Assembly (NCBI RefSeq): GCF_964204645.1
Contig: NC_134026.1
Location: 24,694,650-24,758,649 of the forward strand
Direction: 5' to 3'
Source: Tubulanus polymorphus
Taxonomy: Eukaryota; Nemertea; Palaeonemertea; Tubulaniformes; Tubulanidae
Length of the DNA: 64,000 nucleotides
A program made the translations under genes and the position numbers. Positions 49,201 to 61,300 of the stretch are shown here, one piece after another (the stretch's first letter is position 1; every line of letters starts with the position of its first letter). Under the pieces are notes generated by a model. The model made no database searches, was not told where the DNA came from, and saw only the letters and a program-made list of their open reading frames with translations.

Positions 49201-52200
49201 TCAATCATACGATGCGTTTAGATCTAACGATATGTAGCTGTTAAATGTTTTGGCTGCCTATTATGTTAAGCCGTATGATCCACGTTCGTTTAGACGATTT
49301 ACTTCTAGGTCTGAATTGACAAGTTCTGGAGCAAATTATCCTAAGTAGTTTCCGCTTAGTTAACATCGAAGGAAGGTGCGGTGATTTCTGCAATTTCGTG
49401 TCGGAATTTCGATCTTTGCGCGTCTGCGAACGTGTCGTTATCAAACAGTTTCGTCACGACTGCGATAGATTTATAGAGTAAATAATGCTGAGGAAGTATC
49501 GGTCCATCAAATGGTTTCCATTGACCATCAACGATTTAACGCTAATCACATTTACCCGATGAAACCTCGGCACCCGTGGTGTTATAGACACCGGAATGTG
49601 TGACGAATTAATTCGGGTTTATCAGAACGGTCAGTTTTAGGAACAATAAGTATACATTATGACTCGATAGATTGATAATCTCATCTGAAGGGTTGCTTCA
49701 GGTCGTCGGACTTATCGTGTGCCATCGATTTAAATTGGTAGAATTGAGAAACTTGCAATCGTTCACAAGCTCGCAAACTTATCTCTTCAATTTCAGACTT
49801 GCCCGGGGTTAACAATTGATAATTCTCAATTAATGCCTCTTCTATAATTGGCATGTGAACGTAAGCGAATTCAAATCAACCGGAGGGGTTTTCGCTTCCC
49901 CCGCAGAACGAAACGAATGAAGGTCTCGGAAATGATGATATGACATAGGTTGATCAGAGGGATTGAATGGAAGGCAGGAAACGAAACCTCTAATGGCTTG
50001 GCTTTTCGTCGACGGCATCTCTACAGGTGGATGATCAATTAGCGCTTGTTTTTCTCTCCTCCCTCTCTGATTCTAATGGCAAATGGCAGATGATTGGTTA
50101 TTTGTCAGTTGTTTCTGTTTGTTTATTCGTTCATCATGTCAATTCTATTTCTTTATGAAATTCCCAAGATGATTCTAGGTCATTCCATACAGTTTCCATT
50201 ATTAGAGATACTAAGAGAAAAATTAATCATTTTCATGTTCTAATCTTAAGATCTCCGCACATAAGCTAAATCAATATTGTTATATTCGATCGTCGATCGA
50301 ACGACTCAACTTTCCCTCTTTGCGATGTACAATTCTTCAATTTAAGAAATTGACTCTTCAACTATCTATCCACTCGTATGGTCAAAGACACTTGGTTAAT
50401 TGCCTCGTCTATATCTCATCAACGCGACCTTACATTCCGCCTAATGGTAATTCTCAGCATCTTGGTTCAGTGTCTTGAGACCGATATTTCAATCAAATAA
50501 GGCCATCGTTTGTCTCGTTTGCCTTTGACAATGAATATATCTAATTTCTATCCGAAATGTAACAATAGTAAAAAGAATATTGTAGAATTTACTGTTTAGT
50601 ATATAGTGGATTTGCGATTATCAACTATTTTCAAATAGTGGAAGTTCCTCGATCGATCAAAAACCTATGTATCAATAACAACACATTGATAGAACTCACC
50701 TTACACCGAGCTATTCCAGTAGAGTCACACATTCCCGGAAAGTCGGCGAAAAATAATTCTTCGAGGAAACTTGAAAACTGTGAGGTCGTTAGTCGCGTTT
50801 TGGAATGCTTATATTATTACCTCGAGTGAGATTAACTTCTGCTATCCGTATCAGATGCAAGTGACATGGTCTACTATTAGGAGGTAGATTAACACCGTCA
50901 GCATCAGCGGCAGATACGACTCGGCAACTGATCACCAAGTCGCTGTATGAGACACATGTCAACACTCGGAATAACAGCGGCAAAAAGTATCCAGTTTCAC
51001 TTCAATATTCACAGATATTCGAGATTTATGCACCATTATACATACGTCAGATAAAAGCGTTGAACTAGATCTCGGTCATGACAGTTTCAGCCGCTAAAAT
51101 TCAAAATCATTTTACCTTAAACATAAGGTACGCGGTGTAATGAAAATAGTCAATATGTAAAGTAAATAATTTCCAGATTAAAGTTCAACTCTTTGGATCC
51201 CTCGTTTAATCCTGTCGGCTTTATCGTGTGTCTGACTGACAACTCAATTGTCACGATGCCGCAGCAGCTCCGTATACGACGTCGAGGACGCGATTCAACG
51301 CCGGCGTAGAAACCGCCTAACGTCACAGTCTCCTTATCAACACACATAAACCGATTCTACTCTCATAAACTGCTACGTACGTAAATACGAAAAGGTGAAA
51401 TCTGTTTATCAGTGGATGGCAAAAACTAGTATTCAAGCAGCGTGTTCACAACAACAAGAGCAGATTCACGAGTATTGTAGATTTCGTAGATTATTTTCTC
51501 TAATTTTGCCATTTTCAGTCATTCTAAAGGTATATACATTTCGTCAAATGTTATCAAACTCGATATGAATCTGTTTTAATAATTACTGTTAATTCTAATG
51601 GTATAAAATTTGTACAGAATAATTTTTGAAAATAGGCTGAACTGAAAAAATGCCGTTACGTAAACCACACGAAAGGGTTGAAAATTAGGGAAATAATCTA
51701 AATGTGACGTATCTGACCTATCTGCATTAGTCAGGAGGAGTATAGAAACGAACGAATCGCGTGAGGGAGTTACTTTCCACCAGATGGCGCATCGGTGAAA
51801 CGAAATCGAAACTATTCGCAAAAACGTTTGGTATAATCTGAAACCCAAACCATATGCCCTAAATTAGAACATTTTTGGTATTAATCACTTAGATTTGATT
51901 TAGTATCTGAAAATTGATAACTCGATGAATAAGATTTGAAAATGATGGGGCAGAAGAATGTTCACAAAATGCAATAGTTGGGAGATGCTTTAGAATTTAG
52001 TTAGTGATACTGATATATTTCCAATTATTGGCTTGAACAGGGTGTATACATCGGTACACCGTATTATGATGCATGAATTTATGTAATAGATTTGATGAAA
52101 CGGTTGATTTGAAGAATTGAGTGGATGAAATTACCCCTGAAAAAGCGAGTCGACTCGTCCAGTGTGATACTGCTGCATGTTTGCAGCACTTGATACGCGC

Positions 52201-52292
52201 GTGGTGACTAGCGACGGATGGCGCCTGACAACCGTTCATCGGATCCCATCATGCTGTATCGTCTTCGTTAATTAATACTCAAATATCGTACA
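40225..52292. other. Long gene-free region upstream of RIM-type and EGF-type genes
   Basis: About 12 kb lies between two divergent genes. Open frames here are short (under 105 residues), overlap on both strands, and show no domain, no codon pattern and no consistent splice partners. It may hold upstream noncoding exons and enhancers of either gene. Hairpin-forming repeats at 40719-40795 and 47589-47679 share the word TTTTAGAGTCCATG. Nothing else was supported. Confidence 0.5.
47589..47679. repeat. Two adjacent hairpin palindromes
   Basis: Positions 47589-47620 are a perfect inverted repeat, arms ACCATGGACGTATAA and its complement, with a 2-base centre. Positions 47655-47679 are ATGGACTCT, loop TCGTTTT, then AGAGTCCAT. 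Both reuse the TGGAC word. A related piece (GTTTTAGAGTCCATGG) is at about 40778, so this looks like a dispersed repeat. Confidence 0.75.
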
Positions 52293-52300
52293 TATATATA
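52293..52300 (+). promoter_or_regulatory. TATA-like box before the EGF-type gene
   Basis: TATATATA lies 49-56 bases before the ATG at 52349, which would put the transcription start near 52325 and leave a very short leader. Inference; the run may also be just a simple repeat. Confidence 0.35.
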
Positions 52301-52348
52301 GATAAGTAAATTTCGTTTAGACTTTTCTCAGGATTTTATCTTGATGCT

Positions 52349-55300
52349 ATGGATTCGTCGTGCTCTTTCCACGCGTTAATTTTCCTGCTAATAATCGGGC
52401 GACTTTCGTGTACCGATTCGCCGAAACACCGCTTGCAACCGTTCTTTCAGGGTAAGTGTTTTATTGAATTCATAGTATGTATATATATAACACATTCTAA
52501 AGAAGTACAATTATAAGGTTGATGAAGAAAACTCGATGTATCTATCTAGATAACCTCGACATAATGCAAAAGCTGGATACTTTAACAGCAATAACTTCAT
52601 TGAAAGTTTGAAAGTTGTGGAATAAGCAGAAAGTACATATTTTTGTCTACGTTAATACTGTCAACATTTTGTTACAATGAAAAATTAAGGAAGAAGTTAA
52701 CAATGATTTCTTTCGCTAGAACTGACTTTTGGCAAATATCCAAATCACGTTCACATAATTCAATCAAATTTATCAGTTATATTTAGATGCATTCTAAACT
52801 GATAAAACGTCACCACCCAAACGATGGATATGCATTTTAATCGTTTTATTGTAGCCTAAATGTCGATATTACCGAAAGTTCGGTCCGATTACGCCGCAGG
52901 TCAAAATTATATCATAGACGTATATATATATTTGTTGAATTTTACGGGTCTAAAGTGATACATATATATATATATATATATACATTACGTATAAATCGAC
53001 AATATTACCATGGTGACTACGTTCATCTAACGTATCGTAATACGTTTATTACTTTCAATATGTAATAAAATTTGTGATCGTATGGTGAGTGACTTTTAGA
53101 GATATCTTCGAAACGAAAGGAAATATATATGATATTTGTTATCAGGTGTAAAACTTTGCCGGAGTCTATAATTTTGCCTTTGTGAATGACCTATCAGCGC
53201 ACAACATGTCAATAATTTCCCAAGACGATTCCTTTCTATTCACGCCAATCATATTTACAGTGCTGCGCTAAAGTGAGAGAATAATTTTATCTCTAACGAA
53301 CACGTTTGTCACACTGTCAATCAGGCTCCCTACCGGTAGTTCTAATTGTAGGTGACGGGATATATGTTAAGCTAGTTATGTTTGGCACGAAAAGTGAAAT
53401 CGAATTTGTCAACAGCTAGAGCTACTTTTTGACCACTCAAAACTCCCTATAGACGCACCCGTATGACGTCGACAATTCTGACGACAATTCACTGATCTGT
53501 GGCGCATTTATGGAGTAATCACTCCAGGGACTCATAACATAATACTATAGCCTACTTATCAAATTTGTATGAATTTTCATGTATATTTTCTTTTTTCAGA
53601 CCTAGTATCATTCTAGACCTTCAAATAAACTCAGTTGAAAATATATTGGGTTGACCACAGGGTTAAGAAGGATACTGGGGACAGTTAGATAGAATGGTAT
53701 TAACTTTAAACTTTGTAGCTAACTCAAGGGGTAAAGTTAATACCAGTCAATAAAATCGGTCTGGAAAACCAGCCCCAGATATCTTACAACCATAGAAATA
53801 TTTAATATACGGTATCATATACCAGCACATTGTCTTTTCATAAATTTTTTATTGACGCAGTATTGAATTGTCGGCATTTTGCTTTGTAGACGCGATCGAC
53901 CTAATTTTTTTTTGAAAAAATGTAGCTTCTGTTCATTTACTTCATTTCTGCATTGTATCAATGCATCCGTCATCTTCCTTTGGGCTATCGACATTTATAT
54001 ATGTCTCTATATCGATTCCCAATCGACGCTATTTGATGGGAATATACTCGTGAATATACGCTATTCTTGACATCAACATTGTTTCCGACATTGATTTCTT
54101 CATGAAAATGGCTTGTACGGCAACGACACCAGTTCAACGAAGTTTTCAATTCTGTATTAACCGATATATGTTGGGCAAAACACATGCAAGGGTCGGATCC
54201 GGGATATTTGACTTTGGAAAAATAGGCGCAAATGATACCGCGATATTGGCCCAGTAAATAGTGAAAAATGGGTTTCATTGGCTTTTCCAATTACAGGCTA
54301 TGCCTAAATGTAATATACACTGACAGACAAGGTTTTATAGAAATCTAGACGGTTAAGATGCTCCTATTCCAAACAACCATCCAGCAATCCATGATAAATA
54401 GAGCTCCATATTTTTTTGTGCGTGGCATTTACTTGTCCAAGGGTTTCGTGAAGTATAGCAGATCTAAGAATATTTTTCTTTCTTTTTGAGCAGCATCACT
54501 CGATATCGTATATTTTGGATATAAAACACGAGTATTGTAAATCGTGAGTCTCTTTTGATGAATACATCCAAGCAGAGGACTTCTAGTGTATGCTAGAGCA
54601 GATGAGGACTTCCTATCCGAGCAAAGGACTTCTAGTGTATACTAAATCGAAGTGGCCAACATTTCATAGAGGAATTTTTTTCTGCGAGATGATTAATTCA
54701 GTACTATCAGTTGTGAAGAATAATTTCTTCCGTTATTTTATCTTTCACGGAGTCAAGGTTGATCAGAGACGAAACCGGAAACCTGATTGAGTCATTGCCT
54801 GCTGTATTCAGAGTTGGATTTATCAACGTTTTCTCACGTGCGCTGGCTGTACACATCATGTAGACTATAATATTGATATATGGGAATCCATTCGATCAAA
54901 ATCTCCAGGGATTGATTTACTGCAGATCGGAACAATTCATTTATTGAGTAGTGGATCAGATGAGTCTTGATGTACTAGTATACGGCTATATCGACGTCCT
55001 CTCGACTGAAGATAAGCAATGTACGTGTACATGCACACACAGACAGACGTACTGGGTACTACCTAATCACAACCTAAAGGCTTTAATGTCAAGCGACGAC
55101 CACCATAGCCGTAGACTACACGAATGTAGCATTCCTCCATCCATATGATGTTTTCCAAAAGATTAGTCGGCTTATAGAAATATCCGCGTTGCGATCAATA
55201 GAATTGCAAATAGAACTGCAGGTTCGATTGAATAAACAAACTACATCGCGTTTAATACCATTCACTCGGAAAAACTGCTTTGATTTTTTTTTGTACGGCA

Positions 55301-58300
55301 ATCATTTGAAAATTAATATCGTCAACGCGCATAAAGCATTCTCGTTGTGATATAGAATAAGGCTCATATATTACGTATGGGCCTACACCATTGTAAATGG
55401 TAAAGTGTATATTATGGCAAATTATTCTGGATCAATTTAGTTAGCGGAATAAATGATCGGTACGTTTTCTTCATTACGTGTTTGGTCAGTGAAACATGAT
55501 CTGGGGTGAAATACCAATTGCTCTTCATTGTCATTTGATATTGGTGTCACAATGGTAGATTAAGTGATTTGGACGGCGTTGCCATGGTGAACTGGTGACA
55601 GATTATCGTCATATCATCATCGACTTCTACATGACATCTTCAATTGATAGGAATCTTATTTTTATTGACTGGGCAGGTGGATAGTATCGACTGCCATTAG
55701 CATATCAGTGGACAACGTCTTCCGTGCTGAACATCGCGGCGATGTCTTCTACGATAAATGCTTCGGCGATCCATTTGCTCCCACCTTCCCATATTTGAAT
55801 CCGTCAAAAGATCTGATTTTGTTCGTCGCGGAGAAGTTTTTCGGAACTCCAAACACGTTCCGTCGGAGGAATACATTGTGATAAAATCTACAACACCTTC
55901 GACAACTCCCTGCTTGGGCTAATGAACCTTCTTGGCCACTCGTATGCAATATGGTTCCCAATGGGTTGATATGGAATGTGTTCAAATATACAGAAACTGT
56001 ACTGTACACACCTGACGATGATCTCTAGTGTGAGATCGAAACGTCGTGTTCTTATATTTTAGATTGTTTCAATAAAAAAATTCTCGATTTTAGATTTCTT
56101 TTAATTTTTAGATAGTGGGTTTTTATCTTATCATCTGTTCACTCGATTTTTGTTTTTGCCGCGTACATCACGATCAACTTCCATATTCTAACTTAGATCG
56201 AATTACAACTACGATTTGATATCTGACTGAATGCTAAGCGAATTATTCTACTTCATTTTAAGTTCATTTTTGCTCTGAAATTGGTTTTTGTTTGGATGAA
56301 TGTGTCGTGTGGAAATTGAATTCTAGCGTGATTTTGTCGGGATTCCGATGTCCGTATTAAAAAGCAAAGCATGCTGACGTCAACGAAAACTCTTCAAATT
56401 AGATTAATCACGCTTCGTGCATCATCGTCTAAGGAAGAATTTTCTTTCTCGCTGTAAAAGGCATCCCGGAGGGTAAGATCTACTTTGCTATCAACCTACT
56501 CTAGCTCCATGCGACCAAATAAAAGAACTACGTAACACCATTTCAAACAATGCTATTATAAAGAAATTATTAAGCGGGTGTGGTAGAGATGGAACAGATA
56601 CAGTTATTGGTTAGGTTTTAATCATTCAAATCAATCAAGTTCGAATGTAGGGCCACAAAGTCATGTAACTGGACCACGAGTGATAGATGAACAATTCAAA
56701 ATGCAAGCATCATTCCTCGGGACTTAAATGATACGGCTTCTCATTTCATTTGTATGGACGCACCTTTCTTCTGGTATTAGCATTAGCATACAGAGCTTAC
56801 TCAATCGATCAACGAGATATACCTCGGCCGAGATCCACCAAGTGCCTATTGTCTAACTAATGAATCCCTCGATACCCCTGAAACCTGTTTCGGTTGTTAA
56901 TCATTTTGAAATCTCATGAATGTTTTACAATATCCATTAGTGTAATTATCATCACGGCTTAATCTGACGATGGTCAGATGCGCCCGAGAGAGTAATACAG
57001 AAAAAAAGAAACAACGCAGCGAAAAAACGTTCAGCGCAACGAGACAGTCGAATTAACGAGATGGATTAAAATTCAATTTCTTATGATGAATTTTTTCTCC
57101 TATTTTGTAGTTCCTACGAAAAGGAAATGATTTTCAACGCATGATGATTACTCCACAGTCGGTATAGTCTATCATTTGATTCTCAGCGGATACGGTGTGT
57201 TCACTAATCACTTTCACGAGATAAAGCGCCGCACCTTCCTACTGAAGAGCGTCTCTTCTTACTACTTCAGTTAAGCTCATAGAATAAAGTTTTTTTCCGT
57301 TCTATCTGTACGTTTGTCGACACCGTGTGAAATTTTCGTTTGACATCAACCCTTCAAGTAATTTTCGACTAAAATGCAATTTCGTTTGGTAGCGATATGA
57401 TTAATATCTTCCAATGTTCGCCATGTGTCAATACGATAACGATCAGAGCAGCCCAGTCGTGCTTCGTTCATTTGTCATTTCTAGACGGAGAAAATTCTAC
57501 AGATAGACAGAAGCAACAGATCTTTTTAGTAGTTGTATCGATTCGATTTCTTCGTTGGAAGACAAATATACTCTCGGCGGTATCCCGATTTCGCTGTCTC
57601 GGAATTCTCGCTGCGGCCCGCCGATAAAACGGACAGTAAGAAGTGAACGAGTGCTCTCAAATAAACATCGCATTTGTACATCTCGTCCACTTACTGACTT
57701 TTGCGGTGAGCGTCCCGTAGAATATTGGTTATTTCATGATTCATAGAATGGTATAGACCGTATGACAGAGAATGAAACACTTTCTCTTTTTCTGATAAGT
57801 CGATCATGCGCGCCAGTTTTTTATGTTTTCTTCACACGGACACGAACAAACTCTGAATCACGTTATCTAACCCGAAAGTATTCCGTATTCGTCTTCAGTT
57901 CCTTGATCGTTGAAAATCACGAAGAATAGTTTTCATATATATCGAAGAAGTGAAATAACCTATCACAGTGAAAAGCGAAATAGCCTGTTTGTTGTCTATA
58001 GACGTTAACGCTCGGAAACGATTTTCTTGCGAAAGATGAATTGATGAGTTTCTCGGCTTCGATAGTGTCGGCTTCAATCATTCTATAAATCAAACGACTT
58101 CTATCAAGAAAAATAAATAAACAAATTCCCTCAAAGTCTTCGATGAAAAACTTGAACCTGTCAGTGTGTTTGTTGGCCGTTATCTTGGCATTGTGGCTTG
58201 CAATGAATATCATCAGTTCTTTCCTCAATCGATTATTTCAGGATCATGCGGACCGGTAGATGCGTGTGACCAAGGATGTATTCCCGACGGCCGTGGTTAT

Positions 58301-58355
58301 TACTGCTCATGTGAACCTGGCTTCAGACTTGAGCCTAATGGATATGCATGCGCAG
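52349..58355 (+). CDS. Secreted or membrane EGF-domain protein, first two coding exons only
   Basis: Exon 52349-52451 encodes a 34-residue start with a hydrophobic core (ALIFLLIIG) typical of a signal peptide, with likely cleavage after the LSC region; it ends in phase 1 at a GTAAGT donor. Exon 58242-58355 begins after TTATTTCAG, joins in phase 1 and ends in phase 1. It encodes one EGF module with six cysteines (SCGPVDAC, QGC, YYCSCEPGF, YAC). A 1-1 phase EGF exon is the norm for shuffled EGF proteins. No DxDEC calcium motif is present. The donor GTACGT at 58356 shows that the gene continues, but no further exon was found before 64000. Which EGF protein it is cannot be told. The intron join is inferred from phase and signal-peptide logic. 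Confidence 0.72.
55690..56085 (+). mobile_element. Penelope-like element terminal remnant in EGF-gene intron
   Basis: The segment ends with the hammerhead motif and then TTAGATTGTTTCAATAAAAAAATTC. The part before it carries a frame-broken, non-repetitive stretch (for example TTCCGTCGGAGGAATACATTG) that may be the tail of the element, but I see no reverse transcriptase or GIY-YIG motif. Boundaries are approximate; the call rests mainly on the ribozyme. Confidence 0.45.
56008..56049 (+). ncRNA. Minimal hammerhead ribozyme motif (type I, PLE-like)
   Basis: Stem I ACAC (56008-56011), core CTGACGA (56012-56018), one extra T, stem II GATCTC/GAGATC around TAGTGT, core GAAA (56038-56041), then CG, T, cleavage C (56045), and the stem I partner GTGT (56046-56049). 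Helix III is the palindrome ACGT with no loop, the same design as the copy at 11408-11444 on the other strand. The extra T at the foot of stem II is the one departure from the consensus. Confidence 0.55.
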
Positions 58356-61300
58356 GTACGTAGACAATTCCGCATGTAATTTATGATCAATTAAGGGAAT
58401 TTAATAATTAATAGGAAATATGATTTACCATCGCTCGTATATTGGGATCATCCAATTTATTTCTAAATTTGTACCAGTCGATTGTACGCATATAAACTGC
58501 GATGTTTGTAGTCTTATTTGTTTCTTCTTCATGAATAAAACTACACTCATAGTCTGAGAATATTGTTATTCAACATCAAAGGTCCTTATATGTGACAAGA
58601 ATACTAAAAAGCTAGATAACTGCTTATATTATGCATCTATATGCACCACACCACCCAAGTAGTTGCGGTTTTTCGTTTGGTTCAAGTAATCTACTTCTTT
58701 CCTGTCATAAAAGAAACCCTTTCATTCAGAAATTATAGATATATTCGGATATTATTACTATATTTTCCAAGTGATGAGTCGCGATGGAATTGTGCCCAAA
58801 TGTACACATCATACACGCTTTTTGTGACCATCTTCGTAACGATAATAATCACGTTATTATTGAATTACTTCTTTTGCAGCAAATAGATAGTCATTTCACA
58901 TTTCATTATCTCATCCTTGAAAGCTAATCCATCCAAAATATTGATTTTACAATAAATTCCAATAAAACTAAATCTAATTTTGCAACATCTGAAACTAGGA
59001 AGAATATTTGCCATTCGCGCAATGAAACTATTTCATTTTTGGCACACAAATTGTTGGAAAGTTTATGTGAAAGATCCCCGCGCTGTTCAAATGTTCTGTT
59101 CAAATTCCAGTAGAAAAGAATTGCTCTTTCCCTCTCCCCCTTCTCTTCAGTAAACGCATCATTCGTTATGTCTTACGATAAAACAGCATAAGGTATATAT
59201 GTATATATTATTCGTTTATCTTCTTTGCTTCAAAAAGGCTTAAGGGAAACAAATTATTCTAAAAGCATGCCACGTCACCGTACAACTTTCATCGTAGAGT
59301 TAGATCGTTCAGTATATGGTTTTTTCTAAATGATAGTATACTTTTCTGTATGGCATTTGCCTTAGGTACAGTTTATTTACACATCTATATGTTCAATTTC
59401 ATCACTTTACTGCGTCTCTCTCTCTCTCTCATCTACTATTACCCCTTGTCACTATGGCACTGGAGTTGCTACGTTAAGCGTGTCACTAATACCGTTCTAA
59501 AAAGCTCATTATTTTTCAGTGTTAAGGTCCTACCGATGATTCAGAGTATCCGGTTGTTGTCTTTCCGTCTTGTCAACCTGAAGCATTCGCTATCTTGTGT
59601 GATCAATAATCCGAACATGCATTGTCTTCTTTGATGTTCTATTGCGGTTGAGTCATGTGGAAGAAACTGGTATTTAGTCTCGGGGGTTGTTCAGATCAAC
59701 TGTGAATAGAACCTGCAAAAACGTGTCCTTCGTAACTGAAACAAACGTGATACACGAGAATAGCGCCTGGATCGTTTACCACCGATACAAGAACCTTTTG
59801 GTATTCTAACTTAGGCTCTCTTTTATTTAGTATCATTTGACCTGAATGATAATTGTCGTTTTTGAAAAAGGAAATCCTATTACAGATCTTCCATCCAGCT
59901 CATGTTCCAAACTTTATGACGAATTTGGTTTTTTGAATATGTGACTGAATAACTATGAGTTGTTACAGTTCTTCCTCGTTTCAGTGCATTCGGCAGTAAC
60001 AAAGCCATTTTGGTCCTGAGTCACCATTGTAAATTGCATACGTCTAATTCTATTGTTATGAGTAAGCCTTGTCTGCTCCAGAACAACGGTCATATTCACA
60101 TGGCTGCTGTTTATAACTACTGTCAGTATCACGACATCCATGTTGAACTTGCACTCCAAAATACATAAAGGATGCGTTTAAATAGTTTGAAGTTAAGAAG
60201 AGTCCGAGCAGCTATAAACAAAGATCGTGTCATCTATTGCTCATAGTAGGGGGAATACTGGAGCACTTTTACAGCCTGTACCTGAGTAAAAGATAAGTCG
60301 GTTTGCGTGTAGATAATCACCCTTATGGACCATCGTCAACGGGACGCAATCAATATTTCAAGTACTCTGTTGGAGGCAACGTTATTGTGGTAATTAGCTC
60401 GTGCTTTTCAAATATTGATGAAGCTGCATTCATGTGCACCATCGAGCTTATGATGCAGTAATCCTGAACTTTTTTTTCACGTTTGAGTGAAACCAGAAGG
60501 AAACTTTTAGCAACCCTCATTCAGGCGCATATATTTCATTGAATACGGAAATCAGGGATATTAATTGTGTAATTACTTCCTCTTTAGTTACTGCTACAAC
60601 GTAGATTTTCGCTTCGTAATTAGGGCAGATTTCTTAAAAAGAGATTTTTGCATATATTATTTTTACACTTTTAGAGGGCAGATTACTGTCCAGCGACACT
60701 TTTGATTGACAATTGATTTCAATTGATATTCTATTGACCCATATATATACACTCGCGGACATGTTAGGAAATCATACAAATGAAAAAATGAAATAACTAG
60801 TGTGAAAGGGCTTCTTTTTTAGTCCTAAACACGTCAATCTATACATGCTGATTTTTACTATTTTTTTACCCATATCATTGATGAAAGAAACCGGATACAA
60901 CATGTCATCAACTCCAGTTTCAGCAAAAAAGTCATGATTCACCGATTTGTTCTGACGAATTCTAATGATTAACTCATGTCAATAAGCAGCGGGAAAAGTA
61001 AATGAGATATTCAAAGCTGCTTTTGGTAACTTTGAAACGCCCGTCAACGAGTAAACTACCTGTGATTAAATGAAAATTGAATTAAGGCACGCGATTATAT
61101 CTCGAATTCTAATCAGCCGAATGCCGCTGCTGTTATAATTTAATTAAAATCGCTGCTTCAGTTTACATGCGCGTGTACCACGCAAAGCTTGCTACCATCT
61201 TCACAGTGAAGCGAAATGTGGCAATAGATTGGCTGCGTTAATAATTTATCTGATATCTCTTTCATTTGAATAAGATGAACACAAGAAACGAATTTAAAAT

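Larger units (their letters stand above)
52452..58241 (+). other. 5.8 kb intron of the EGF-type gene
   Basis: It holds (TA)n runs near 52925 and 52960-52982, a two-copy repeat near 54571 and 54621 (GGACTTCTAGTGTAT), and the Penelope-like terminal piece near 55700-56090. Short open frames have no domain. A hidden exon cannot be excluded. Confidence 0.5.

Noticed and set aside
53985-54290. Minus-strand frame of 101 residues in the EGF-gene intron
   Set aside because: No recognisable motif and no flanking splice sites; length is within chance for this base composition.
55749-56009. Minus-strand frame of 86 residues
   Set aside because: Runs antisense through the Penelope-like remnant and has no recognisable motif.
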